Source of the DNA: Litsea cubeba
Taxonomy: Eukaryota; Streptophyta; Magnoliopsida; Laurales; Lauraceae
Length of the DNA stretch: 64,000 bases
Assembly: GCA_012931725.1 (NCBI GenBank)
Contig: CM022947.1
Span: forward strand, 25,210,678-25,274,677
Direction of reading: 5' to 3'
Under the pieces are notes generated by a model, which did not search any database, had not been told where the DNA came from, and saw nothing but the letters and a program-made list of their open reading frames with translations. The position numbers and the translations under genes were made by a program. Below are positions 10,157 through 21,572 of the stretch, in pieces (position 1 is the stretch's first letter; each line of letters begins with the position of its first letter).

Positions 10157-11471
10157 CAGGGATGAAAGTATCGGCCGTTACGCTATATCGGCCGTGGTGG
10201 CCGACATCGCCACGCTACGTGCTATCCGTGGCGGCCGCTACATATGTGTAGCAGCCGCTATGGCCGCCACAAAGCGTGGCGGTCGCTACGTATCAAGGGT
10301 GTATTTACACACACAAACAACCCCCCCCCCCCCCCCCCCCTCGCGCGCACACACAGCCAGCCCTAGCTCATTCTTTTTGCACTTTTGCCCACAGTAGAAC
10401 TCCTTCGCTGCTGTGAAAGTCTCCCAACTCCAAACTTTCAACTCATTTTCAAAATTTTACTACAAGTAAGTGAGTAACATCAAATTGGAAGGAATCAAAC
10501 ACAAACAACTACAAGATCCAAGGCCCAAGCTTCCATTCCATCTAGGTATCTTTTTCTTTTGGATTCTTTTCTAGTCTTTCATAAAAAAAAATCTGGTTCG
10601 GGGGCCCCGCGAGCTGATCGGTTAGCTCGATCCCCGCCGGGGGATACCCATGGACCCCCTTCGTGAAGGGCATGTTTTAAAGAAGTGGCAATCATGAAGA
10701 CAAAATGATCCTACTTGACCATGATAGCTAGGACTTTTGTGTTGGTTGTCTTTCCTTTTTTGTATTTGAATGTCTATTATTATCATAACTTGCTACATAT
10801 GATATTAAACCTGTTTAATTATGTTTGGAATGGTATAGTAGTAAAGATATAGTTACCTATTACTACTAGATTTCAAACTGGTCTTAATTAAATTATTTTA
10901 TAAAGAACCCTCATTGTGGTGGTGACTAAGGTATTCATATTTCCTTCACTAACTCTCTACTTTGTCATTTCTAAATTGATGTTGATTGTTGATCACTTTA
11001 TAGTTCATTCACTTGATTGAATTTGAACCTTGAATGTTGAAGTATTGATATTTGATTATTCAATGTTCACTAATGAGTAATGACTAATGACCTAACTCTT
11101 AAGTCTTATGCCTTTATTTCATGTTCTAGTTTTTTTTATTTTTTTATTTTTTATGAGCTTTCTATTACTTTCGAAGTAAGTATGACTAAGAAATATGAAT
11201 ACATGTGAAAAAACTATCATTATTATTATTTTTTATTTATACAACGATACAGGACTTCATATATTGAGGGCATCGCTACGCCCTCTTTTCTTACTTACTT
11301 TTGCAAAAGAATCACATATTCTTTCATTTTACAATTTTCTGGATTTTCTGGAATTTTTTCAGATTTTTTGGGCGGTTTTTTCAAATCGCCCCGTTACGCC
11401 GCTACGTATCCCCGCTACGCTACGTATCGCCGACTTGGTAGAGCCCACCGCTACCGCTATTTTCATCCTTG
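10157..11471. mobile_element. Non-autonomous hAT-superfamily transposon
   Basis: The left end is CAGGGATGAAAGTATCGG and the inverted right end reads CAAGGATGAAAATAGCGG, matching at 15 of 18 positions. Both are flanked by the 8-bp duplication GGTATAAC (10,149-10,156 and 11,472-11,479). An 8-bp duplication and CA(G/A)GG termini are characteristic of hAT elements. The subterminal regions are GC-rich and built from GGCCGCTACG/CGTATCG-type words in both orientations. The interior is AT-rich without a transposase frame. It contains a poly-C tract at about 10,320-10,340 and a GC-rich motif at 10,590-10,672. It inserted next to the kinase exon, just inside the following intron. Confidence 0.88.
10590..10672 (+). 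other. GC-rich motif shared with the copia A leader
   Basis: A compact GC-rich island in AT-rich surroundings reads AGCTCGATCCCCGCCGGGG and then GGACCCCCTTCGTGAAGGGC. In reverse complement it matches the island at 58,822-58,872 over roughly 45 bp. It can form local stems (GGGGGCCCC, and CCTTCGTGAAGG). Its function is unknown. Confidence 0.6.
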
Positions 11472-11479
11472 GGTATAAC

Positions 11480-13110
11480 AGTTGTTCTAACATTGAGAAA
11501 TAAACATGAGTTGATCCTGGTAGTTGGACCTTAAACTACATATCTATAGCTTTGATTCTAGCATTTAAAAATTTCAAGTCACACATAACTGAAGTCAATA
11601 ATTGCAGAGCACCTGACAAATCTGGGACCACAGTCAGGATAGTCCAATACATTATGCTGCTGACAAGCCAATTAGTGACATAGAAGACTTCACGCCCTAT
11701 AACTAGGACTCTCAATTTGCCCTGAGATGAGGGGGCCTGGCCCTACCCTCAAAAAGCCCTTAAAATGAGGGCTTTTGTTTCTATTGAAAAGGCCTAGGGT
11801 CAGGCTTGGCAATTTTTCGCAGGCCCTGAAATTTGAGGGCCGCGCTTGGACAGTGCTGGCCCTGGCCCTCCTACTTTTATTTAATTTATTTATATATATG
11901 TATATATATATATATATATTAAAATGCCCTTATCACAAACACTTAGTAGTAATAAAAGGGGGATATAAAAGACAATCTCATACCCACCTATCCATTACAA
12001 AATGCTCTAAAAGTCCACACACATACTTGACTCATTTAATCTATATTTAATTATTTAATTTATGTACTGTTCTTAATAAATAAGCAATAAATATTGCACG
12101 GTTGCTTCTAATCCCTTTTAACTTTATTGCTTATTATATAGGATTTTTTTAATTACTTTTCTTTATTCTTGTGAGTGCAAGGGGTTATATATACTCCTTC
12201 CTATTAACTTACTTGGATTCTCACCGAATCATAGAGGTAGTTTATATGTACATGGAACTTTAAGGATATGGGGCGATCCAAATATCCTTTTAACTAGATA
12301 ATTATAACTCTTAGTTTTTAAAAGTCCAAACTAATAGTATTTATTAAGTGCATTTATTTTGTGACTGAAGCCCAACAATGCTTATTAGGTGGATTAGTAT
12401 TAAATTGAAAATAATGCCAATTGATAAAAGATATGTGAATAGAAATAGTTTAGATTTTTTAAAGATAAGACACTACTGAAATGATTTCATACGTGGAGAT
12501 TCTTATGAAAGGTGTGAAATAGACTAGACTCTTTAGCCATTTTCTTCTTTGACAAAATAAATAAAATCGTATGTCTAAACCTAAGTCACAAAAGCACGTA
12601 TGATTTTATCTGATAAAAGAGATTTTTTAGAGACATCTTATATTTTTTTCAAATATTTTCTTAATGGTTCCTTTGCAATTAAGGTTAGACAAGTTAACGC
12701 TCGGTCAACACTCAATTCTTGGTAACAGTGGGAAAAAAAAATAAAAACTATAATGGTTTTTTTGTTTGAGGCCCTGAGCCCTGCCCTGGCCCTTGAGAGT
12801 AAAATGAATACAACATTACAACTTACTCTAATGGTTAGCTTTCGCAATATTTTTCATAACTCATTTTAAGTCTTAAATAGTTCTGTTGTGATTAATCACT
12901 GAAAATAAGACCTAGGGCTAAAAAAGCCCAACCCAGAAGAAAGAAGGAAAAAAAGTGAACAAACATAGCTTCATGCATACCATCTAAACTACAAGAATCA
13001 AATATTTTCCCCCTCCTGCAAACACCGGCCAACACACTCAGGCTGAGTGGTGTTGGCACTTGGCAGTTAGTTACAGAGCAAAGTAGCCTCAAAATGAAAA
13101 AAAAGAAGAG
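11480..13110. other. Intergenic sequence with a possible degenerate terminal-inverted-repeat element
   Basis: No gene was recognised. GC-rich blocks of GGGCCTGGCCCT and GAGGGC words at about 11,712-11,870 face a block with GGCCCTGAGCCCTGCCC at about 12,768-12,800 in opposite orientation. CTCTCAA on the left mirrors TTGAGAG on the right. This looks like the ends of a ~1.1-kb non-autonomous DNA element, but no convincing target duplication was found. A TA-repeat tract lies around 11,892-11,920. The remainder is AT-rich. Confidence 0.3.
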
Positions 13111-14257
13111 GATTTTACCGGTAAAATCCTGAAATATGGCCATATATCCCAATGGGTCCTGGCGATTTATACACCACCAATTGGGTCCGTCAGCACTATT
13201 TGGATTTTTTTTTCCAAGAATGGGATAAGTGACACTAGCGTCACTGAGTTTCTGACGACAGTGACGCTAGCGTCACTGGTTTCCCTCTTCTTGATCTCTT
13301 CCTCTTCTTCATCTCTTCCTTCCTCCCTCTTGCAGCTACTCCAGTAGCACGTCAGATCGGATGCTCGCATCGCCCGACGCCGTTTATCTCGATCTGCGAC
13401 AGCTGATCTAGAACCCGATCGAATCCAGATCCCATCAAGATCTCCGACATGCTCGGCTGCAGTGGGCGGAGACCAGAATTTGCTCTGTCATCATAATACG
13501 CCAGCATCAGTTCCGCCACTGTTAGCCGATCCTCGGAGAACGATAACTGGATTGAACGGCGAGCGATCACCTCTGTTCCGGCTGCCGCGTCGGAAGGCGG
13601 TGTTGGTGTTGCGATCTGGCCTGTTGCCGAGCATGTACATGGCCGCCGGATAGAAGCGGGCGAGGGAAGAGGAGGTTGATCGGGGCGGGTTTTCAACCTC
13701 TTCGATGAATCCACCTTCACAATCCGGGCAGACAATGGCGTCGCAGTCCAAACCCTGACGAATCGGCTGCACCGGTAGCACCAGTAAGAAGAAAGAGAAG
13801 GAGAAGGAGAAGGAGAAGGAGAAGAATCCATTCGATCGATTTTCAATCCCTCTCTGAAAAATCCGATCTGAGACCAAAACGAGTAAAGTTCCCAACTTTG
13901 AACCAAAAAACCAGATCTAAAATCCCTTTCGTTGATCTCTCTCTAGAATCCGCAGATCTAAGAAACATGGACTAAATTTTCAAAAATTGATAGAAACAGA
14001 TCAGTTCAGATTAGGTAAGATCGAACAATCAGTGAAAGAAAGAAAAAAAATCTTGATTTTGGTTTCTGGGAGTAGAAAGTGGGTTGCAAAGTGACGATAG
14101 CGTCACTCAATATTTCTTTGAGTGACGCTATCGTCAGTAGGATTAAAAAAACAAAAAAAAAATAGAAAAGTGGCGGGAAGGCCGCATTAGTGCTGACAAT
14201 TTGGCTGGGACTCATTGGGATGGATGTCTATATTTGAGGATTCAACCGGTAAAATCC
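13111..14257. mobile_element. Pack-MULE-like element carrying a RING1-like E3 ligase gene fragment
   Basis: The ends form imperfect terminal inverted repeats of about 75-100 bp. The left end starts GGATTTTACCGGTAAAATCC, itself a perfect 20-bp palindrome. The right end is the near-palindrome GGATTCAACCGGTAAAATCC. Both ends share ATCCCAATG and GTCAGCACTA further in. Subterminal palindromes of the AGTGACGCTAGCGTCACT type sit at about 13,229-13,280 and 14,089-14,135. The interior carries a host gene fragment instead of a transposase. Long inverted repeats around captured gene sequence are the hallmark of Pack-MULEs. The 9-bp target duplication expected for Mutator elements is not clear, because both flanks are A-rich, so the superfamily remains inferred. 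Confidence 0.7.
13352..13831 (-). pseudogene. Captured fragment of a RING1-like E3 ubiquitin ligase gene
   Basis: Translation from the ATG at 13,831-13,829 gives a Ser/Pro-rich start and then a zinc-ribbon with YWCYRC and, in a neighbouring frame, VCPDCEGGFIEE. A SPFNPVIVLRG block follows, then a segment ending in SMSEILMGSGFDR and DQLSQIEINGVGRC. These are conserved parts of plant RING1-like E3 ligases, which have an N-terminal zinc ribbon and a C-terminal RING. The pieces lie in alternating frames, implying at least two frameshifts. The RING domain itself is absent, because the fragment ends at the element's subterminal repeat. Upstream sequence to about 13,990 may be captured 5' UTR. It cannot give a working ligase. 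Confidence 0.8.
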
Positions 14258-15225
14258 CCCCCAAAAAAAAAATAAAAAAGAAAGTTTTTCTTTTTAAAAG
14301 TTTCTTTTTACAAGTAGGACCCTTCGTTTCCACACAATTTCAAAAAGGCTGCCATATTATGTGTTCTTATAAAACCTACCTTGACTAACAATCAATGGGA
14401 CAAAAATTAATAAGACTCCAATATTTTGTTTTTTTACTAATTCATCCTTAACAAAAGCTCAAATAACTTATATCTTGAGTTAAAAAGATAATTTTGGCCC
14501 TCAATACTTTGAGGATAAAAAAATTGGAGGCTAGGATCATTTGAATGATTTGATATTACATATTAATTCCTAATCTTCATCCAAGCCTCTTAACCGACTT
14601 TTGCTCCCTTAATTTGTATGCATCTATGTGGATCCATTAAATAAACTTGAGTTAGTAAATTTGCTAAGCTTAGACAGAAGTCGTTTGTCATTTATCCAGA
14701 AATATTAGCAGTTATATCATAGCTCAACAGCATTAAACATCACTATATTTGAAATATAAGACTACTTAATTAGCTTAACTTTTACAATTTTCATTAGTTT
14801 TCTATTATTTTCTAGTTTTCTAAACTTTTTAAATTTTTTGACACTTTTAAGGATCGGCGCATCCACTAGTATAGCATGAAACAATACGGACCGGCATGGG
14901 CGGCATAGACTCATCTCGATTCTGATAGGCATGAGAACCAAAACAGAAATTTGAAATTTGAAATTGATGATGACCTAGTGGTGGGAACAAATGCCGCGAA
15001 AGGTGATTATTAGTGGCAGATTAAAAAAATTATCGCTAAATCCATGACTTTATACGAGAACTTATTTGTGGTAGAAACAATTATCCGCCGTTAAAACCAA
15101 GAGACCGTTACAAAAAAGGAAAAGATGTTAAAGAAATCTGTGGATATGGCAGGCTATTAATGATCTTTAGTGGAACTAAAAAACCGCCATTATATAACTG
15201 TCACTAAAAGTAGTTTTTCTTGTTG
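14258..15225. other. Intergenic sequence with a CACTA-like terminal remnant
   Basis: Positions 14,258-14,960 are AT-rich and show nothing recognisable. From about 14,970, words such as TTAGTGGCAG, GCCGTTA and GTCACTAAAAG recur, ending in AGTTTTTCTTGT at about 15,222. This resembles the subterminal repeats and the TTTTTCTTGTAGTG end of plant CACTA transposons. The last bases of that end are missing because a truncated LTR starts at 15,226. No transposase and no opposite terminus were found. Confidence 0.35.
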
Positions 15226-16718
15226 TCTCATACTGATAAGGTTGCAGTACTTTGATCACTATGAGATAGTGTGATTTGTCTCAATCATCAGAATGGAAGA
15301 TTCTGGATCATAGTGCCGGTACATTTGATGTATTGAAGGACCATGAGAAGCACCTTATAAACACTGTCTTTATTTTAAGGTCTGCTCTCATAATTCCCTA
15401 GCAATAGGCTCTCAATCCTGAGACATTAATGAACTCAAGTTTCTATCTATTCATTTGCTTTGAGTCACCAATGAGTGAGGCCAACTGTAGGTCAACACCT
15501 CGGTGATTTGGGTACATGGTAGTAGAGCTGTGGGAACATTCAATAGTCAAGAAGGAATCTATCTCTAATATCCCCTTCTGCCAATTAATGGATTTATCAT
15601 TGGTAAGTGCGCACCCATTCCGATTAAGAGTTAATTTGAAAGGTACCTATTGATCATTATAATTAATTGGGGCTCAAGGATAATAAGATATGGATCTATT
15701 TTGGAAGACAGGTCCAATTGATCCATGGATATTGATAGAGGGGTCTACTTGTGGTAATGAGGAAGTTTAGGGTCTTCTATGTATTATTCCTAAGACTGGA
15801 GTGCAATTGCATTTATATAGTGGAGTTATTTGCAATTAACTGTGGGCCCGGATTACACATGAGATGTGGGGTCGCGAGTCCCAGTTGGAGCCAGCTTTCT
15901 AAGGAATCCCTAGTGGTCCCCACGCTAGCCCAATTATTAGAAAGTATCTAATTCTAGTTGAACTCTAAAAGGAAAGTTACTATTTCTATTTGAAGTGAGA
16001 CTTCTAATAGTGGTAATAGTAGACTTACTAATTTTAGTAGAAGTGAGACTTCTATTTTAATTAGAAAGGAATTGGAAAGTTACTAATCATATTTGAAGTG
16101 AGACTTCTAATTATGATATGGTAAGTTACTAAGTAATGGAAGTAAGACTTCTATTGTAATTAGTAAAGAAGAGACAACTTGAAAAGGCTATAAATAAGAG
16201 GGGAGGATGCCTTGGACGTCCCATGCATAAATCCACATTGGGATTCACGCCCAAGCCTCCCTAGTGCAATAGTTGCACATGCTCTTCTCCTCTTCCCTCT
16301 TCTAGTTCTCTTTCTAGTTCCTCCCTAGAGTTCCTAGTAGTTTTCTCTTGGAGATCCCACCATCTTCTTGAGAAAAGGAGAATCTGATACGGGTCATAGC
16401 GTGGAAGATCAAGAGGTCTTGGAGATCCCTATTTGATTAGTGAAAGCGTTTCATCATCAAAGAAAGACGCAACTCCTCCATTAGAGCCCAACCGAGCTCC
16501 AAAGGTATAATCCACTTCCTTGCATGTTGTAGATTATTATGGATGCTTGTTACTTGCTGTTTTTATCTTCTAGATAAATTGTTTTACTGATTATGATGAC
16601 TGAGATTGAGGACATGGATCTTGGATTGGGTTTTATAGCCTTATGGATAGTTGATCCCTGCGTCAAGTGGGTCAAAAGTTTTTGAAACCTATCATAGAGG
16701 CCCACCCTATTTCCAACA
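15226..16718 (+). mobile_element. 5'-truncated LTR of the copia A family
   Basis: The sequence is the inverse orientation of the LTR at 18,907-20,751. It lacks the first ~240 bp and starts at TCTCATACTGATAAGG. It ends in the canonical CCCACCCTATTTCCAACA at 16,718. It has a TATA box (CTATAAATAAG, near 16,190), preceded by four GAAGT(G/A)AGACTTC palindromic repeats. No primer-binding site follows its end and no target duplication is visible, so it is an isolated remnant. Confidence 0.9.
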
Positions 16719-17949
16719 GTCACAACAAATTTGCATTATATATGTTACCATAAAGCTTTTGAAGAGTAAAATCAAGAGCGATGATCATTTGAATGGGTAA
16801 TGTTCTCGTATGAGTAGACTGCATGGTTGGGTGTTAATGGAAAGATCTTATGGAGGAAGGGTCAACAAAAAAAAAAAAGCCCCATCAGATCATCCTAACC
16901 CTTGATATATAGTAGTCATAAATTCTAGTGGTCTTGTAACCATAGATTACTTAGAAACTCTATCCAACACGGATAAATATTTGATGAGAATAAATTTGGG
17001 CCTACTGTGATTATAAAGAATGAGAACGTGAAAGGGCCAGCATTGATCAAAGGTGGGCTAAAGTATGCCCTACGGAGCAGGAATGCATAAAAGGTTGCTT
17101 ATAATACAAGATATAATATTATCCATAACAAAGCTATATTTATATGAATCTTTTTAATATTCCTATTTACAATCTTAAAAGAATTACAGATATCCATAAA
17201 AAAGAATTATAAAAATAAAAAAATAGTGTGCACTTATGAGAATCTATAAAATAATGTATAACTATTAAATATATTGCTGCTTGTGCTTACAAATTAATGA
17301 GTAAAACTATCAACTCGATAGTGCTGAAAAAATGCAGTTCTAGATCTGAATAAAATGAGAACGCAAGGAAAATTTAAAATGCTTATAATATTAATTTATA
17401 TCTTTGTTTTTCATCACTTTAAAAAAAAATTGTTATGCAAATTCTCCTGATTATGATCAAAGAAAGTCTCAATTTTCCCAATTTACCTTGTATTGACATT
17501 GTGACCATTGTGGGTTAGGGGGGTCCGAAGAACCTTTGTTCTGATCAGTTGTATGATGTTGCCATGTGGGTTAGTTCTAGGTGGACCACCCAGAGATTTG
17601 ATCAGAACTCACTATCATCGTTTGATTTGTTATTCTCTTATCAGGTGAGGACATGGCATTGATAAAAAAAACATTACATTTAGGGGACCACTGCGATATC
17701 AGTCCAGATGATGCTTCTTTTTTTCTTTTTCTTTTCTTTTTTTCTTAACTCAAATTTACCGGCATATATATGAACTCTCTCTCGAAGGAAAGCCTATAAC
17801 TGCCCAACCTAGGGACGGAGCCGGAAGTTTCTTCTAGAGGGGGCAAAGAGCCATTAAAATTTTCACTACATGAAAGATATGCAAAAAAAAAAAAAATAAC
17901 AACTTGCAGAAATATAAATAATTGCATCAATTAGCCACTTGATTTCATA
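16719..17949. other. Unassigned AT-rich intergenic sequence
   Basis: No gene or complete mobile element was recognised. A short inverted repeat, GTTCTGATCA ... TGATCAGAAC, spans about 17,538-17,603 and could form a hairpin with a ~45-bp loop. The short frames here have no recognisable similarity. Confidence 0.4.
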
Positions 17950-18640
17950 AAACAGATTTTTCTTTTTATAATTTTCCTAGACGCGTTTTCATGTTTTGGA
18001 AGCGTGTTATGATATTGATGCTATCAAAAATATCTTTCTCAATTTATGTGACCAAGCAATCATTCATCCATTCATCTTCCCTTCGATTATGCAGACAATT
18101 CTTTACTATATGCATAGCATAAAATGCTCTTTCAATAGTAGTAGTGGCAATAAGTAAGATTAGTGCCAGTGTTAAAAGTAATTAATAGACTAATGGATAT
18201 AAAATAGATTTTTTTGTCTCAACCATCTTTGAGGAAGGACCGCCGATCCCGCACACTTCTAAAAACTCACTATTGGAGCGTATATCTATAATGTAAGTTT
18301 CAAGCTGACTGTCAAATGCAATAAGACCTACTGCGGAAAATTCGACATGATAGAATTGAGTGAGGGATATCAATTTTTGCTTATCAAAAGTAGAGAAAGA
18401 ATCACTTGGATTCAGTCATGTGATAAAAAGAAGCAATTCAGTGTTTGCATCGTGAAATGGCTGTTCAACTCTTGAAGTTACATATAAATGGCAGTGTAGA
18501 ACAACTCAACACAATAATGATGCAAGCTTGAGATTTCTTGAGCTTTACGACGTGGTCTCCCTCAAGCTACAAACTTATCAATCATGTCAGGAATAATAAT
18601 TTCATGCTTAGTACAAAATGAAGCAACTTCATTGAGAAGA
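17950..18640 (-). pseudogene. hAT transposase pseudogene, C-terminal part (ZMYM1-like group)
   Basis: Read down from 18,640, the translation gives FCTKHEIIIPDM, GRPRRKAQEIS, then a block with YIIDIRSNSEF and KMVETKK. Last comes TTIERAFYAM with NMKTRLG, the C-terminal hAT dimerisation region. These words are typical of the plant hAT transposases annotated as zinc-finger MYM-type 1-like. Several stops and frame changes show decay. The coding direction continues into the fragment at 61,361-61,870; the two were separated by the nested insertions starting at 18,641. It would have encoded the central and C-terminal transposase domains. Confidence 0.85.
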
Positions 18641-18906
18641 TTGTTAGGCCCAGGAGTCAGAGAAGGAGCTTGCTATAGCGAGCTTGGACGAGAAGCCCTG
18701 TGTGAAGAACTTCTATTTTGAGTTGATTTGCTATTCTGATTGGGATATAATTAGAATACCCTAGCACGATTTTAGAGCTATAAAAAGGGTGATTCTCTCA
18801 ACCCTAAGCAAGATAAGGAGTTGCTCTCCCTTGTTCTAAGGTGAGAAAACTCTAAGAGAAATTCCATATTCTCTAGTGCCATCATAGAGAGATTGGGCTG
18901 AAGATT

Positions 18907-20751
18907 TGTTGGAAATAGGTGGGCTTCTAGGATAGGTTTCAAAAACTTTTGACCCACTTAATACAGGGATCAACTATCCAGAAGGCTACAAAACCCAATC
19001 CAAGAAGCAAACCCTCAATCTCTGTCATCATAATCAGTAAATACAATCTATCTAGAAGATAGAAATAGCAACTAACAAGCATCCATAATAATCTACAACG
19101 TGTAAGGAAGTGGATTATACCTTTGGAGCTCGGTTGTGCTCTAATAGAGAAGTTGCGTCTTTCTTTGATGATGAATCGCTTTCATTAATAAAATAGGGAT
19201 CTCCAAGTCCTCTTGATCTTCCACGCTATGACCCATATCAGATTCTCCTTTTCTCAAGAAGATGGTGGGATCTCCAAGAGAAAACTACTGTGGACTCAAA
19301 GGAGGGAACTAGAAAGAGAACTAGAAGAGGGACAAGAAGAAAACCATGTGCAACTCTTGCACACAAGGGAAGTGGACGTCCAACACTAGAAGCAGGACCC
19401 TCTTGGGCGTGAATCCCAATGTGGAATTATGCATGGACGTCCAGCCCTATAGTTCTCCTCTATTAATAGCTTTTGCAAGCCCCACTTACTATTCATTAGA
19501 AGTCTACTTCCAAATAATTAGTAACTATCTATTCTTAATTAAAATAGAAGTCTTACTTCCATTAATTAATTAGTAACTTACCATATCATAATTAGAAGTC
19601 TCACTTCAAATATGATTAGTAACTTTCTAATTCCTTTCTAATTAAAATAGAAGTCTCACTTCTACTAAAATTAGTAAGTTTACTATTACCACTATTAGAA
19701 GTCTCACTTCAAATAGAAATTGTAACTTTCCTTTTAGAGTTCAACTATAATTAGATACTTTCTAATAATTGGGCTAGCGTGGGGACCACTAGGGATTCCT
19801 TAGAAAGCTGGCTCCAATTGAGACTCGCGACCCCACATCTCATGTGTAATCCGGGCCCACAGTTAATTGGAAATAACTCCACTATATAAATGCAATTGAA
19901 CTCCAGTCTTAGGAATATTACATAGAAGACCCTAAACTTCCACATTACAACAAGTAGCCCCTCTATCAATATCCATGGATCAATTGGACCTGTCTTCCAA
20001 ACTTAGATCCATATCTTATTATCCTTGAGCCCCGATTAATTATAATGATCATAGGTACCTTTCCAATTAACTCTTAATCGGGATGGGTGCGCACTTACCA
20101 ATGATGAATCCATTAATTGGCATAAGGGGATATTAGAGATAGATTCCATCTTGACCATTGAATGTTCCCACAGCTCTACTACCACGTACCCAAATCACCG
20201 AGGTGTTGACCTATAGTTGGCCTCACTCATTGGTGACTCAAAGTAAATGAATAGATAGAAACTTGAGTTCATTAATGTCTCAGGATTGAGAGCTTACTGC
20301 TAGGGAATTATGAGAGCAGACCTTAATGTAAATACAGTGTTTATAAGTTGCTTCTCATGGTCCTTCAATACATCCAATGTACCAGTACTATGATCCAGAA
20401 TCTTCCATTCTGATGATTGAGATAAATCACACTATCTCATAGTAACCAAAGTACTTCAACCTTATCAGTATGATATGTCCAGTCTCATCACTGGTTGTGA
20501 AGATATTTAAGTATAAGATTTGTCACACATGTCTCCCGTACGTGGATCTCATCCATACACATGTGTTACATCTAATATACTTACGGACTCCGGTTCATCT
20601 CATGAATCATCATGTCATTCATATTGGTTATGTGCAAGTATATAATAAATCACCATTCATCTCATGAAAAGTAAGCATGAATATACTGATAAAATAAAGA
20701 AATTAATCGATTTATTATATCATCTACTGGATTGAGTCCATAAAACTAACA
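18907..20751 (-). repeat. 3' LTR of copia A
   Basis: On the minus strand it starts TGTTAGTTTTATGG at 20,751 and ends CCAACA at 18,907. The U3 part contains five GAAGTCTCACTTC-type palindromic repeats at about 19,497-19,715, immediately upstream of a weak TATA-like TATTAATAG near 19,462. U5 ends in CCTATTTCCAACA. It matches the LTRs at 8,593, 15,226, 59,132 and 62,629. Confidence 0.93.
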
Positions 20752-20762
20752 ATCTCCCACTT
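20752..20762 (-). other. Polypurine tract of copia A
   Basis: Minus-strand AAGTGGGAGAT directly abuts the LTR start TGTTAG. This is the classic copia plus-strand primer and fixes the element orientation and LTR boundary. Confidence 0.9.
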
Positions 20763-21567
20763 GGGCTCAATGCCAGTTAGAGTTGCATCTCATGCACATC
20801 CCGTCTACTTACAGCTCAAAGACTTTGGTAGTCAAAAGCTTAGTAAAGGGACCTATTAGATTGTCTGCAAAGGCTATCTTGGTGATAGTACATCACCTCT
20901 CTGCACAATCTATCTGATCATGTATAACTTCTTCTGTACATGCCTTTTGGCTCTTGGGTTCCTTAGACTTAGTGACTGCCCTACTGTTATCACAGTAAAC
21001 TGTGAGCGGCTGTCTTGCCAAAAGTACCACTCCAAGTTCCATAAGGAATCTTTTGAGTGAATCTGCTACCTTAGCTTCTTCTCAAGCGGCTACAACATAA
21101 GCACATACCCAGAAGTTGATTTCCTGGAATCCTTATCTGACTAGAAGTCAATATCTATGTAACCGACTAGAATCAACTCATCACTCTGTAACTCAACATG
21201 TGATCTCTAGTCCTTCTCAAGTATTCGAGAACACATCTTACAGCAGTCTAGTGGTTAGGACCTGGGCTAGACTGATATCTGCTGACTAGGCCTATTGCAT
21301 GACAGATTTCCGGTCTAGTACAAAGCATAGCTTACTGTACCAGCACCTTATCTATGTATGCATCTTGGGATAAGCCTATCATCCTATTTTTCGGTCTCAA
21401 TGGAAATTGATCCCTAGGATGTAGCTGGCTTTTCCAAAGTCCCTTATTCCCAAAAGTCTTAGCCAACAAAAACTTTTACTGTTGACGATATCCCTATATC
21501 ACTCCATGGGAGAAGGATGTCGTCGACATATAATACCAGAAAAACTACCATGCCTTCTTGACTTTCC
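20763..21567 (-). pseudogene. Copia A RNase H and C-terminal reverse transcriptase (decayed)
   Basis: Minus-strand translation gives recognisable copia blocks in broken frames. They include a segment like VADSLKRFLMELGVV with VYCDNS (RNase H), and a VLYVDDILL reverse transcriptase active-site block near 21,510-21,540. They resemble the intact copia B protein at 47,890-49,503. Stops and frameshifts are frequent. The Tat element inserted a few codons upstream of the YVDD motif, duplicating ATGTA at 21,568-21,572. Confidence 0.85.
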
Positions 21568-21572
21568 ATGTA

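Noticed and set aside
10128..10397. Open frame across the hAT element's GC-rich end and poly-C tract
   Set aside because: It arises from GGCCGCTACG words and a simple repeat, has no recognisable domain and overlaps a transposon terminus.
11712..12800. Confident call of a DNA transposon from facing GGCCCT-rich blocks
   Set aside because: The inverted similarity is weak and no target duplication was found, so it was kept only as a low-confidence remark.
13491..13895. A second antisense open frame in the Pack-MULE as an independent gene
   Set aside because: It is the same E3 ligase fragment read in a shifted frame. Conserved blocks alternate between the two frames.
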